A stretch of DNA of 27,133 nucleotides from Spirogloea muscicola (lineage: Eukaryota > Streptophyta > Zygnematophyceae > Spirogloeales > Spirogloeaceae), in contig WELB01000003.1 in NCBI GenBank assembly GCA_009602725.1, positions 1,496,262-1,523,394 of the forward strand, read 5' to 3'. A program made the translations under genes and the position numbers. Under the pieces are notes generated by a model. It searched no databases and was not told where the DNA came from. It saw nothing but the letters and a program-made list of their open reading frames with translations. Below, piece after piece: positions 17,901 to 27,133 of this stretch; position 1 is the stretch's first letter; each line of letters starts with the position of its first letter.

Positions 17901-20900
17901 TCGGGGAACGAGCACCGGCCTGCTTGAGGCTGCACACGTCCCCGTGGCTTCGACGGAGGACATGTGCACTGGCAGCCAGGTGGGTGTGGCTGCAGCGGCA
18001 GAGAACGCATCAGGGCTCTTGCCTGCAGCACAAGGCTGGTGGCGCTGCGAGTACGGCGGGCACCCCAAGACGCTGCTCGTGGCGTCACAGCGCCACGTGT
18101 ACCTGGTCAACGTGAAGGACGGCCTTGGAGGTACACACAGAGTTCACGGCTTGCAGCTTTTCAGCTGCTTGTACTTGAAGCCCCAGCTTGTCATCATCAC
18201 AGCTGTGCTAAGTAGCATACTTGCTGTCCAGGAGTCTGCTCCACAGTGTCTTGACAAGATGGCATCTGCACCTTCAGCTCGCTGATGCTTGACCAGCAAT
18301 GTCAACTACCCTGCCTCATGTTGACAAGCAGGCTCGTCAATCCGGTGCCTCGTGGATGCCGCCGGGCTCCATGCTTTCAGCCTGTTGCGGTCGCCGCGAG
18401 AAAGATTCTGGTCCCTGGCGACGTCCAGTCCCGTCGTCGGCGGCAATGGCTTCCACTTTGCTGTAGCTGACGCCTCGCACGTGATGCTCTTTGACGTGCG
18501 GCAGCCCCAAGCAGCAATGCTCCAGGTCTTCCAAAACTCCTGATCCTCACCAATCTCCTTACCTTATCAGGTTCTGCACGTTCTTGTAGTCAAAGGCTTA
18601 TGAATTTGGCAGTAGCAATTTGACAGCGGTATGCTCAAATGCAGAAGCTGATTGGGACGCTTTCTATGAACGTCATTGCTTTCCTTGATCTGAGGATTGA
18701 GTCTGTGGCATGGTACCCAGTGGGAGCACTTCATGGACGAGCCGCCCCAACTGCTTTTCATCCTCCGTCATGCGGATGGTACACAAAGATGCTCACTGCT
18801 AGCAAGACGAATTTGTGGCGGCGGGCTGCTGCCATGGCTGCCATAGTAATGCCCTGCTTTTGAATTCCACTAACAAGAGTGCGATCCCACTCTGAAGCCT
18901 CTTAGAGACACACGTAGTCCATGAGCCTAGACAATTATCTGACATCTGCTCATCGCAAGAAGAATTTAATATTACGTCAAAGCCAAAGCTGCACCAGGTG
19001 TCTTCTAAAGACGGCTAATTTGTGAAAGCCGGCTGCATGGCTTAGCCACTTGTGGACGCCATGTGCATGAGACTCAGCTTTGCATCTGCAAGTGCTGGTG
19101 CTTAGTAGACCTTAATGAGCACTTGACCAAGCAATAACCTTTCTGGTGGAGGTGAAGGCATAAGTCACAACTCCTTCTTTCGCTTATGCTATCATCGTTT
19201 TTGCTTGCACAGGTCATATGATTGTAGCAGCTTCGCTTGTCTCCGGAAGAGTCAGCTGCTTCCCGTACACCTCAAGCAGGCCAGAAGGTGCTGTGGACGT
19301 ATTGTCCAAACATTTACAGAAGGGACCTGCCGTCCTGATCGTGAGCCCTACTTCCACGGTGGAGAGATTTTTGGAGACTCCTGGCAACCGAGTCCTGGAG
19401 GGGCCGGACTCCATGGCAAAGCAGCGACTGGCTGGAGTTGCGCTTGCGCCCAGTGCCAGCAATGTTGCCATCTTGAGGCTTTCATCCACTCGTGGCCGAC
19501 TGGTGATCCAGGATTTTGTTGCATACCTGGAGGGCCATGGACTTCGGCGCAGTCACAGCAAGCAGACTGACTACAGTAATCCTTGTGCGAACTTGAAGAT
19601 GGACAAAGTGACAGAAGCTTTGCAAGGTATGCGCCCACAAATAGCAGCGCAGCCATTTGAGCTCTTTGAGAAGCTGGCATCCTTTCAACATTTGGTGCAT
19701 GCTTGATGCAGCTCACTGGCTCGAGGTCAATTGGGCATTATACTTAGGATGCGCGGCTCCTGTGGCTTTTGATCCTCAGATCGTGCACGTGCGTCATCAT
19801 TTCCAACAAGGGCACAGCAGGAGCTTCCAAGTGTGGTGGATTGTATCAGTTGAAAGATCCAGTTTACTTGCACCATTTGTACTGCCTGCATTAGACACTT
19901 CCATAGCTGTCACGTGCTGTACGTAATTGGAATGTGACCTTGACCTTGATATAGACATGAAGACAGGTCATGCATTGACCACCACTCGTCCACCAAGCGC
20001 ACTTGCGAGGAAACGGAAGGCAGGCAACCTTGACCATACCACAGGAGGGTTGACGCAGCCTCAGCTTGAGGCTAGATTTCAGCAAGTCCTTGAGGATACA
20101 AAAGAGCCCGTGACACTGTGAGCTGCCTGTTGCAGTGGCATATACTGCTAATTTACCAAATTCGCTGTTGCACTTTCCATTCACTGACAGTGACAGATGA
20201 GGTATAGGACAGGCATACAGTGTGATGTGGATACAGGTCTTCTCGGTCAGATTCAAGTATGGGACTCTGGGGGTCCGCATCAGGTGATGATGACTGCTTT
20301 GCTGCAACAGGCGGGAGCTTGTCGTCCAGCTGCATCTGGAGCAGCTGCCGCCGTCGCTTCGCAGCTGCACAGTGGCGCTTCCGACAGACTACAGCAACTT
20401 TGTGCAGCACTGGCACCGGCTTGGGTATTCGCCAGCAAACATAGAGGCCGAGCTGCAGAGGCTGAATGGAGTTGTCCCAGAGCCAAGGGATGCGACGATG
20501 GGGAATCCCCAAGCCAAGGCGGACCTCCAGCGGCGCGTCCACCGCAGCTTCCAGTCAATCACAAGGGAAACGAGAACTGCTGACGGCACCAATGACCAGT
20601 CGCGTGCCAGTCATGGGTCTCATGTGCCGCAGGGTATACCACTGGCCGTGATGTTGGAGTTGGCGGAGATATTGCGTGATCTGAGGGCTGCAGCCGCCAG
20701 CAGCCCATGCTTTGAAGACATCCTGCAGAGAGAGGCAGAGCTTGCCAACGCACTTCGGCTGTGCCTGAAGGAGCTGCCCTCTGAGGCAGGGAGACTGTCA
20801 AAACGGCAGCAGCTATCTGATGGCGCTAGTAACCGCCACCTGGTGTCAGCAGCTGCGAGTCGGCTGCTCCTCAATCAGCTAGTTATTGCTTGTTCGCCCG

Positions 20901-21193
20901 GGCCCGCCTGGGGGAGCTTTGCTAGCAGTCAGCGGTGCTGGACGCCAATGTCAGAGACAGAGGAGCGGCTGCTGTGGCCGCACGCCACCATAGTCCTGCC
21001 CCATGGTATCGAGCTCTGGCGCCGGGTGGCGGCCTCAGCGCTACCAAATGAGGAGCCCAGTGGTGATGGCAATGTTGTGCCGCTTGAAGGTGGGTGCCCA
21101 TGTAAGGCTCCCCCTGTGAATAGGCCCACAACCATGACTACTACATCCTTCAGCTTAAGACCTCAATTCAGAAGCAGTAACTCAGGGCTGTAA
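14930..21193 (+). CDS. TAF1C / RRN6-like RNA polymerase I-specific initiation factor
   Basis: The family forms the core promoter-binding complex for rDNA transcription (SL1/core factor) and acts in the nucleolus. Exons: 14930-15049, 15254-15400, 15874-16365, 16625-16786, 17094-17153, 17821-18130, 18332-18525, 18721-18778, 19213-19626, 19967-20117, 20311-21193. Together they make 996 codons plus stop, with every phase consistent. Recognition rests on the propeller-like strings typical of plant homologues: GDLHVYFPTG, PGHYVLTGPLDQP, VAWNPYFPGTEAAIVL (about 328), CEYGGHPKTLLVASQ (about 403), HVMLFDVRQPQ (about 487) and MLQWEHFMDEPPQLL. The third exon also carries a long Asp/Glu/Ser/Gly-rich acidic insert. 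The C-terminal exon holds FVQHWHRLGYSPANIEAELQRL and is mostly helical in character. The frame stays open upstream of 14930, so an earlier start is possible. The first and fifth exons are the least certain. Confidence 0.72.
15683..15722 (+). repeat. 9-bp minisatellite (GAAGCCCCT-type) in an intron
   Basis: Four tandem units of about 9 bases (GAAGCCCCT, GAAGCCCCT, GAAGCCCGT, GAAGCGCCT) lie within the second intron of the TAF1C-like gene. The stretch is open in one frame but has no splice-consistent place in the protein. Confidence 0.75.
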
Positions 21194-22850
21194 TGATTGC
21201 AACTTGCCATCACATTATCTAGTTTGCCATCTCAGCTTACAGCTGCGTCACTCTTTCTTTTGAGATGATGACAACAAGAGAAATGATTGTCTGCAGAAGA
21301 TTGTGTGGATGAGGAGGTTGCTCTTGCCGAGCTCCAAAATGCATGGCTCGCTTGGCAGGCCCTTCCAGCCCCCACGCAGCTCGAGCCGCAACTCTAGAGT
21401 TAAGAGCCTGGAGGTTTACATCCTTGGACGAGTCTAAGAGGCAGTTTGGAGCATTCTCTTCTTTCAATTAAAGAAGTCCTCATCAATCTATGTCACGATG
21501 GAATATCAATGCTTTTGCGCTTGAAGATGGGGCTTGAATTGGAAAGCCACCTCCTAATTTGGGCTTGCGAGGTAAGAAGCGGGACATAGGCCACCTATGG
21601 GCTTCCTTGACGATTGGCCAAAGCCTGCCCGCTTGAGGTCTTGGAGTTATCTGTTTGTTGTAGGTGCATGAGGCCTTCTTACTTAGTGACTGTTACTACC
21701 AGTAATGTCACCCAACAGGGAGAATAACTCACGGAGCTAATAGCCTTTGTGTTTGCTGTATTCAAAGCCTTACAAAGCAATTCATTGTACCCTCGCAATA
21801 TATGCAGGCTCGTTTGGACTGAGCAATCATTAGCAAGGGAAGCACAGAACAACCTGGGAGTTAGTGTCTACGCGGCAGGTTGGCAAGTAGTCTATCTGCC
21901 AGCCTTGCATGCTGCTATCAATGGGCTTGGTTTCTCTCGATTGGTATATTCTTGATTGATCTGTCTGATACTATGCAAGAAGATAGAGAAGCTCTTCCGA
22001 TGACTGCAAAAGGGACTGAAAAGCCCGAAAGGATGTTGACTGGTATGACACTAAGAAAACTCACAACGCGGGCTGGGCAAATGTCTGTATCAGTTCAGTG
22101 GGCTGTAGGAGCACTCTCAGAGGGGTGTCCCAGCACGTAGGGCTCAATTCTGAACCTGAGGGGACGTTGCTCTTTTATGCCGGTGCAGCTACTGCTGCCA
22201 CTCATTCTGGATGCGGTTGGAGCCTGTGCTAGACTGATCTGTATTCGCCTCCATGAGCGGATCGGAGTCTGTGCCGCTGGACTAGGGGCGGTTTGCTGCT
22301 TTCATGGAGAGGGGCAGACGCCCAGCTAAGGACACAGCGGAGAAAGTAGTGGCTGTTGAGAACCATTGGTTGGTGCGATGTTGAGAGTTGTCAGCTCTGA
22401 CAAATTCAAGAAGCGAAGAAGCTCTTTGCAAGGGGGCGGTGGTTGTGAGGCCTGCCTAATGGTTGGACATGGTCCGAAGGGGCTGGAGAGCGCATACTTC
22501 GAAGCTACAGTGAGCGACTACTAATGGGAGCTCAAAGGAGAAGAAGCAACTCTTCAAAGTGGGCCAGAGCTGTGAGCGCTAGCCCATAGAAAGAAAAGTA
22601 AGAAATAGAAAGAAAAAGAGAAAACTGACTAGGTCTTGCAGAGATGGACGATGGCACGCAGGGAACAAAGCGAACTCGAAGGATGGCAGCTACGGCAGCC
22701 TGAAAAGCATTGCCCTGCCGAGAGAGGGCGCACGGGGCGCATGAAATGAAAGGGAGGCCAATGCAAGCTAATACATTGTTCAGGCAGAGTCTAGCGCAAA
22801 CTACACAAGGCTACATAACGGAGACCTAAACTAAGGTGCCCAAGGTGACA
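21194..22850. other. Gene-poor intergenic stretch
   Basis: About 1.65 kb follow the TAF1C-like stop. Open frames are short and resemble no known protein, and I find no tRNA or other RNA gene. An A/G-rich stretch (22590-22625, AGAAA units) precedes the repeated-ORF array. It probably contains the 3' UTR of the TAF1C-like gene. Confidence 0.5.
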
Positions 22851-23015
22851 TTAATACCCACGGGTGAGCACAAACAAATCTGACAAGCTGACTTGGGGAG
22901 CTGGAGCGCCACCACGAAAGCCGGAGGTTTGACTTAGAGCGCGCCCTGCACGTTGATGAAGAGCCAATGCTTGCGAGCGCTGCAAAGTAAGCGAGAGCCG
23001 CATTCTATAGTATGC
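22851..23015 (-). CDS. Unrecognised repeated ORF, C-terminal part, copy 1
   Basis: On the minus strand this reads through YRMRLS, LQRSQALALH, RAGRAL, SGFRGG, SLSDLFVLTRGY and ends at TAA (22853-22851). It aligns over about 50 residues with copy 2 (23416-23580) and over about 37 with copy 3 (23883-24000), with the stop at the same position in all three. Between copies 1 and 2 many differences are synonymous: Arg AGA/CGT, Leu CTC/TTG, Ser TCG/TCT, His CAT/CAC. That implies selection on the protein. I do not recognise the family. An upstream exon or start was not identified, so it may be the end of a spliced gene or of a transposon ORF. Confidence 0.45.
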   Translation of the reverse strand, partial: AYYRMRLSLTLQRSQALALHQRAGRALSQTSGFRGGAPAPQVSLSDLFVLTRGY

Positions 23016-23314
23016 AACTAAGGCCTGCGGAATGCTGGAGTGGCCCAAGCTGCCCCCCCGACTTCGACGCCGCACAGAGGCAGCAGCCAAGGTGCGGCCT
23101 GCCTTGCAAGTGCACGGCGAACGCCTTCGGTTTTGACGGCATTGCTTGCAACGAAGCAAGGACAGCGCAGGCTTGGGGGAGAGCCTCGTCCCTTAGAGAA
23201 AGCGGCTGCTGATATGACAGAATCGGCTGTGAAATGCCAGCCAGATGCATACAGATGTTCATGACGGAGCCAAAGGCTAGGCAGACAAAGAAGAAGGCTC
23301 GCCCATAAAGAAAG

Positions 23315-23390
23315 AGGGGCTGGCAAAGCCAGCCCAAAAAGAATGGACAATGTCCAAAGCCGAAGAATGAGAAGCCGAGGAAGGACTCCT
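23315..23390 (-). repeat. Dispersed palindromic 3' element, copy between ORF copies 1 and 2
   Basis: This copy contains a perfect palindrome, GGGCTGGC-AAA-GCCAGCCC (23317-23335), followed by AAAAAGAATGGACAATG. On the minus strand it begins about 26 bases after the stop of ORF copy 2, so it sits in the 3' UTR position. It closely matches 13731-13800 at the DNA level. Confidence 0.75.
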
Positions 23391-23415
23391 CTACTCTACC
23401 AATCACAGGGCGCCC

Positions 23416-23598
23416 TCAATACCCCCGTGTCAGCAGTAGGAAGTCAGATGAGCTGAGGGGAGGAAGAGCAACCCCGCTGCGCAAGCCAGAGGCTGCTGCA
23501 AGGGCGCGACCAGCGCGGCGGTGCAAAGCAAGCGCTTGGGAGCGCTGCAGGGACATAGACAATCGCATACGGTAGCAGGACACAAGACCCAAAGGCAC
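23416..23598 (-). CDS. Unrecognised repeated ORF, C-terminal part, copy 2
   Basis: The minus-strand frame carries LVSCYRMRLS, LQRSQALALH, RRAGRALAAASG and SSSDFLLLTRGY, then TGA (23418-23416). It is the closest relative of copy 1, and similarity extends upstream to a Gly/Ser/Pro-Leu-Val segment. The DNA has diverged mostly at third positions. The palindromic element lies just downstream. Function is unknown and the start is unresolved. Confidence 0.45.
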   Translation of the reverse strand: MPLGLVSCYRMRLSMSLQRSQALALHRRAGRALAAASGLRSGVALPPLSSSDFLLLTRGY

Positions 23599-23764
23599 CG
23601 AGCCACCGGGAAGGGCAGCACCCTATTCTTCCCTTCTTCTTCTGTTCCCGGCGCCGCTGGTCAGCTTGAGAGGCCAGCAGCGAGCGTAACGAGGACCACC
23701 GACTCCAGTAACACCCATGGATGTCCATGACCAGGAAGAAGAAGTGGCACTCCCAATGGGGGCA

Positions 23765-23815
23765 AGGGCTGCGAAAAGCCAGCCCAAAAAGAATTCACAA
23801 AGGTTCAGAGGGGCC
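23765..23815 (-). repeat. Dispersed palindromic 3' element, diverged third copy
   Basis: GGGCTGCGAAAAGCCAGCCC replaces the perfect palindrome, followed by AAAAAGAATTCACAAAGG, which parallels AAAAAGAATGGACAATG of the other copies. It lies about 70 bases 3' of the stop of ORF copy 3 on the minus strand, the same order as in the other copies. Confidence 0.55.
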
Positions 23816-23882
23816 TAAGAGCGGTGAGCAGCTACAAAGGGGCCTGAGGATGCAATGGTAAAACAGGGGGAGGATGGATCAC

Positions 23883-24000
23883 TCAATAAGTACGAGTGAG
23901 GAGCCTCAGATCCGACAGACTAGCTGCCGGGAAGCTATCACCCTGACGAAAGCCAGAGCCCGCAGCGAGAGCACGGCCAGCTCGCAGATGCAGAGCGTGG
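23883..24000 (-). CDS. Unrecognised repeated ORF, C-terminal part, copy 3
   Basis: The minus-strand frame ends ALHLRAGRALAAGSGFR, then SLSDLRLLTRTY and TGA (23885-23883). It shares RAGRAL, SGFR, SDL and LLTR with copies 1 and 2 but lacks their YRMRLS and LQRSQ segments, so it is shorter or diverged upstream. No function can be assigned. Confidence 0.4.
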
Positions 24001-24283
24001 GGGGTAAAAGGTATCACCCGCCGGGTGGTCCTTGTACTTGTGAGCCTCGTCCCTTGGTGCTCCCTCCCCAGCGCACTCCGAAGTTTTGGCGGGAGTAGGG
24101 GAAGGACGTTGGCGCCAAATTCGGACCTCCCCCCACACTGCCTCCTCACCTCACCTCCGCCTCCCCCACCTGCCGCGCCTCAGCAGCCGCACCCTTCTCC
24201 CGCGAGACCAGCGAGCGCCGCGGCGGCGGCGGCGGCGGCGGAGGAGGAGGAGGAGGAGCGCGGCGCGGCGCCGAGCGGCCGCC

Positions 24284-24353
24284 ATGTACGGCGGCGTGGA
24301 GGCGTACGGCCATGGCGGCGAGCCGGGCGCCAGCCAGTTCGCCTCGGCGGTTT

Positions 24354-24395
<42 letters not shown>

Positions 24396-26224
24396 GTTCT
24401 CGAGCCAGAGCACAGGCCTGCTGCCGCTGACGGTCAAGCGCATGGCCACGGCGGCGCCCAAGGGCGCGGCCGACGAGTCCTTCTCCATCGACGGCCAGGA
24501 CATCAACGCCGTGAGCCCGCCGACGCCGCCGACGCCGCCGCCGCCGCCACCGCCGCCGCCGCCGCTTACCTCTGGCAGTCTGCCGCGTCTGCTGGCATGC
24601 CCACGTTGCCGCTGCTGCACAGCATGGAGCTGGGCTACAGCAGCTGCGGCGTGTATGGCAGGTCACGGTGGTGGGGCGCGTGCTGTCTCGCGAGGACAAG
24701 GCCACAGACACCACCTTCCTGCTCAACGACGGCACTGGCCAGATCGAGGTCAAGCGCTGGTACTGCCGCCACCGCCGCCGCCGCCGCCGCTGCGCCGCCG
24801 CCGCTGAGCAGCGCATGGTGGCTTGGTGCTCAACTCGCACCTCAGGGCTGTTTTGACGCGAAACACTGAGGGTCGCGGCTAATGGTGCTGCCAGGAACAA
24901 TGGTGAGGACATCGGCGAGGGCCAGGACCTGGCTGCCATCCAGTAAGCGAGACTGAGGCACGGCACCGAGCGCGCGCGGCGCCCACCGCTGCCGCGGCCA
25001 CTGCCGCCGTCCCCTGCCACTGCTTGTCCGCTTGGCTAGTGGCGGTGGCCCCCCTTCTCTGACTTCACCAGCATGGCCGCCGTCGACTGTCGGTTGCAGG
25101 ATTGGGGCCTACGTCCGTGTGCACGGCCACTTGCGTGTCTTCCAGGGCCGCAAGTACCTCGTTGCTTTCTGCGTCAGGTCCAGGCACCTTTCCCGCCAAT
25201 CCTTGAGAGTATCAGAACATCTTATGTCAATGATCACTTGACTCTGATAAAACTGGTCAATCTCAACAACTACTGATAGTCCTTCTCCTTCACGAGGAAT
25301 TCTTGTTTGTAGTGTCCGTCTCGGCGGCACTTGACGGTACCGTGCTTGGTCATGCAGGTCCGTTACGGACTTCAACGAGGTCACGTTTCACAATCTCGAG
25401 TGCATATTTGTGCACCTTGCCGCTTCGGCGCCGGCTGCACAGGTGAATATTGGCCTGTCACGCTACTGAAGCTGCTGCTGCACCAGCCTCTGCAGGAAGC
25501 CTGAGCTGCCGCCCTTTGCTGCCGCTGCCACTTGTGACTGTCTTGCAGCCCTCTGCCGCTGTTGGTGCGTCCGACGGACCTTACGCGAGGCCGCCACCGT
25601 ATGCTGCCACGCCGGTCAACCCTGTCAGCGGCGCCGGCGCCGGCATGGGCGATGGGCAGGGCATGGATGACGTCCAGAAGGTCGTCCTTGGTTTCTACGA
25701 GAACCCCAAGAACGCGTGAGTGGTTGCCACCTTTCCGCCACCATCGAGTCTGTCCTTCATGGCCACCATCAGTAAAGCCAACCCCATGGTAAAGGTGTCG
25801 TTGCCGCGGGCTTTGGCACGGATGACTTGAGTAAGCTCTGCAAGAGATTGTTAAGAAGCAGCGAGGGGTGACGGCGCGTCAAGTCTGCCGTGGCTCATAC
25901 AGGGAGAAGGAGCAGGGCATCTCGTGGATGGAAGTGGCGGGCTCGATCCCAGGTTACAGCAGGGCGCAGATCAAGTACAGTCCCCTCGCGCTCTCCTTGC
26001 CACCATCTGCAGCAGCAGGAGGCTGACTAGCCCTCTCCGCATGCCACCTCCTGCGTGACAAGCGATGGACAACCCTCTGAGGCACTGGGCAGGGCCTGTT
26101 TCCGATCACCCGGCATTGGCCCCTGCGCTTGCGCGTATGCAGAGCTGCGGTCGACTTCCTGGTCAACGAGGGCCAGCTGTACTCCACGATCGACGACAAC
26201 CACTTCAAGTGGACCGGCGCCTGA
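24284..26224 (+). CDS. RPA2: Replication protein A 32-kDa subunit (RPA2)
   Basis: RPA2 is the middle subunit of the nuclear ssDNA-binding heterotrimer used in replication and repair. Exons: 24284-24510, 24662-24759, 24895-24942, 25100-25177, 25358-25442, 25549-25715, 25903-25974, 26143-26224; about 285 residues. The start has a strong context (GCCGCCATGT) and reads MYGG, typical of plant RPA2. A Gly run, SSQSTG and PLTVKRM follow, then DESFSIDGQDINAV. The OB fold carries VTVVGRVLSREDKATDTTF, LNDGTGQIEVKRW, YVRVHGHLRVFQGRKYLVAF and VTDFNEVTFHNLECIFVH. A Pro/Gly/Ala linker leads to a C-terminal winged helix (KVVLGFYENPKN, ISWMEVAGSIPGYS, FLVNEGQLYSTIDDNHFKW). All phases agree from 24510 on. Within exon 1 the MYGG frame and the SSQS frame differ, so a base is missing or two are extra near the CGG run. 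Confidence 0.93.
24345..24398 (+). repeat. CGG/GGC trinucleotide run in RPA2 exon 1
   Basis: About fifteen GGC units encode poly-Gly in the conserved RPA2 frame and poly-Ala in the frame of the start codon. Such runs are prone to slippage and miscalling, which fits the frame break seen here. Confidence 0.85.
24516..24567 (+). repeat. CCG trinucleotide run in the first RPA2 intron
   Basis: An imperfect CCG array begins just inside the intron (24511-24661). It is open in one frame as poly-Pro, but the GTGAGC donor and the downstream OB-fold exon show it is intronic. Confidence 0.75.
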
Positions 26225-27133
26225 GCCGCTGCTCCCAGCTGCTCTGCTCCAGCCTCGTCGTGCTCCCAAGTGGCCACAGCTATGGAGCACCTACAGGAGC
26301 TGAGATGTCAAGGTTGAGGTGATCAACCACGGTCGGCCGCCTGCATGCGCAAGTGGTAGTTGGGGAGCACCTCGATGGTGCTCTCCAACCTGCAGAGCAC
26401 CCACGGTGCTACATGCGCCGCACCTTCGGATGAGCTCGTATTCTGGCCTCCGAGAGCAATGGCGGGGAGCTTGTTGCATTGCCAGCTTCCAAGCCTTGGC
26501 AATAGCAAGGCATGGAAGCCATTCATGCCTCTCTATGCCGGCATAATCTTACAACCGAGCACCAACTCTGGGGCCAGCACGAGTCCCACAAGGTCTTGGG
26601 CCAGTGTCAGTGGATCTCAAGCTGGTTAGACAGCGTCGCAGTGGCGGCCACAGAAGGGCCGGCCCACTGAGGAGACCAGGAGTTGGGCTGCAGAGGAGCA
26701 GTCGACGCAGGTTCGCGAGCTGCAGGAGGTCCAGCAGGCTCAGCCCGCCAGGGCGAACAAGCGATTGTGTGAGAGAGGCCCATTATCGAGCAAGAATTAC
26801 GATACATGACTACGAGATTAGTCAAAAGCTAGCCGGTTCAGACGAATAGATCACGAATTTGATTCGCGGCGGAGGGCGAGCAGCTGCTGCTGGGCCGGGC
26901 GGGGCCACGGGGGGGTCCCACGTGGGAGGGAGGCTGGCGGATTTGGGGGGCGGCGGGCGAGGCGCCGGTAATGCGTACGAGCGGAGGGCGGGGAGGGGGG
27001 GCGGCGCCGCCCTGCGGCAGGCATTCCGTCAATCAAGGCCCCTGCCCCCTGGCCCGCCCCGGCGTCCCCCGCTCTCCGCGCCGGCTTCCGCGGCGGCTCT
27101 CGCGGCGGCATTCGCCGCGGCGGCGGCGGCGGC
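26225..27133. other. 3' flank of RPA2 and a GC-rich right end
   Basis: The first 600 bases follow the RPA2 stop and hold no recognisable gene. From about 26860 the sequence becomes strongly GC-rich and ends in a GCG/GGC triplet run, like the 5' ends of the genes in this window. A gene may therefore start beyond the right edge; its direction cannot be told. The open frames here are compositional. Confidence 0.45.

Noticed and set aside
22851-24000. CRISPR-like array
   Set aside because: The repeats are long, diverged and coding in character, with no short regular spacers, and the genome is eukaryotic.
24151-25020. 289-codon minus-strand frame over RPA2
   Set aside because: Arg/Ala-rich shadow created by CGG and CCG runs; the RPA2 exons lie on the plus strand.
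1-27133. tRNA, rRNA or other structured RNA genes
   Set aside because: I saw no tRNA-like T-loop plus acceptor pairing or rRNA signature by eye on either strand; a covariance-model scan would be decisive.

Overview
This is nuclear DNA of a photosynthetic eukaryote, most probably a green alga or other green-lineage organism; I cannot name the genus. The evidence is dense small GT-AG introns in every gene, TTTAGGG-type telomere-like repeats, a plant-type RNA polymerase I factor, GCC/CGG-rich 5' ends and a Tc1/mariner-type MITE. One N (14373) and two apparent frameshifts show draft-quality assembly. I rebuilt exon structures by hand from protein-family similarity and splice phase. Within the well-supported models nearly all junctions agree in phase.

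Layout from left to right. (1) 406-3121, plus strand: a DUF3419/BtaA-like SAM-dependent 3-amino-3-carboxypropyl transferase homologue. (2) 3479-3950: a MITE with mariner-like inverted ends and flanking TA, carrying an inverted block of telomere-like repeats. (3) 13232-4513, minus strand: a 30-exon locus encoding a bacterial-type acetolactate-synthase-like ThDP enzyme and then an aldehyde dehydrogenase. The junction is so tight that the two are either fused by a 99-nt intron or form a dicistronic transcript. (4) 13700-14000: fragments of a dispersed repeat family. (5) 14930-21193, plus strand: an 11-exon TAF1C/RRN6-like RNA polymerase I initiation factor. Upstream lie two CACGTG boxes and a telo-box-like motif. 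(6) 22851-24000: three diverged head-to-tail copies of an unrecognised ORF on the minus strand, all ending at the same aligned C-terminus and stop; a fourth short copy lies at 13850. (7) 24284-26224, plus strand: the replication protein A 32-kDa subunit (RPA2), 8 exons, with an apparent frameshift in its N-terminal glycine run. (8) The right end is GC-rich with no gene I can support.

The genes do not form one pathway. The main candidate for something undescribed is the ThDP-enzyme/ALDH locus. A ThDP lyase makes or cleaves 2-keto/2-hydroxy compounds and could release an aldehyde that the linked dehydrogenase oxidises, so a bifunctional enzyme is chemically sensible. The second is the repeated ORF family. 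Two of its copies differ largely at synonymous positions, implying a conserved protein of unknown identity, and a palindrome-bearing element lies just 3' of the stop in three copies.
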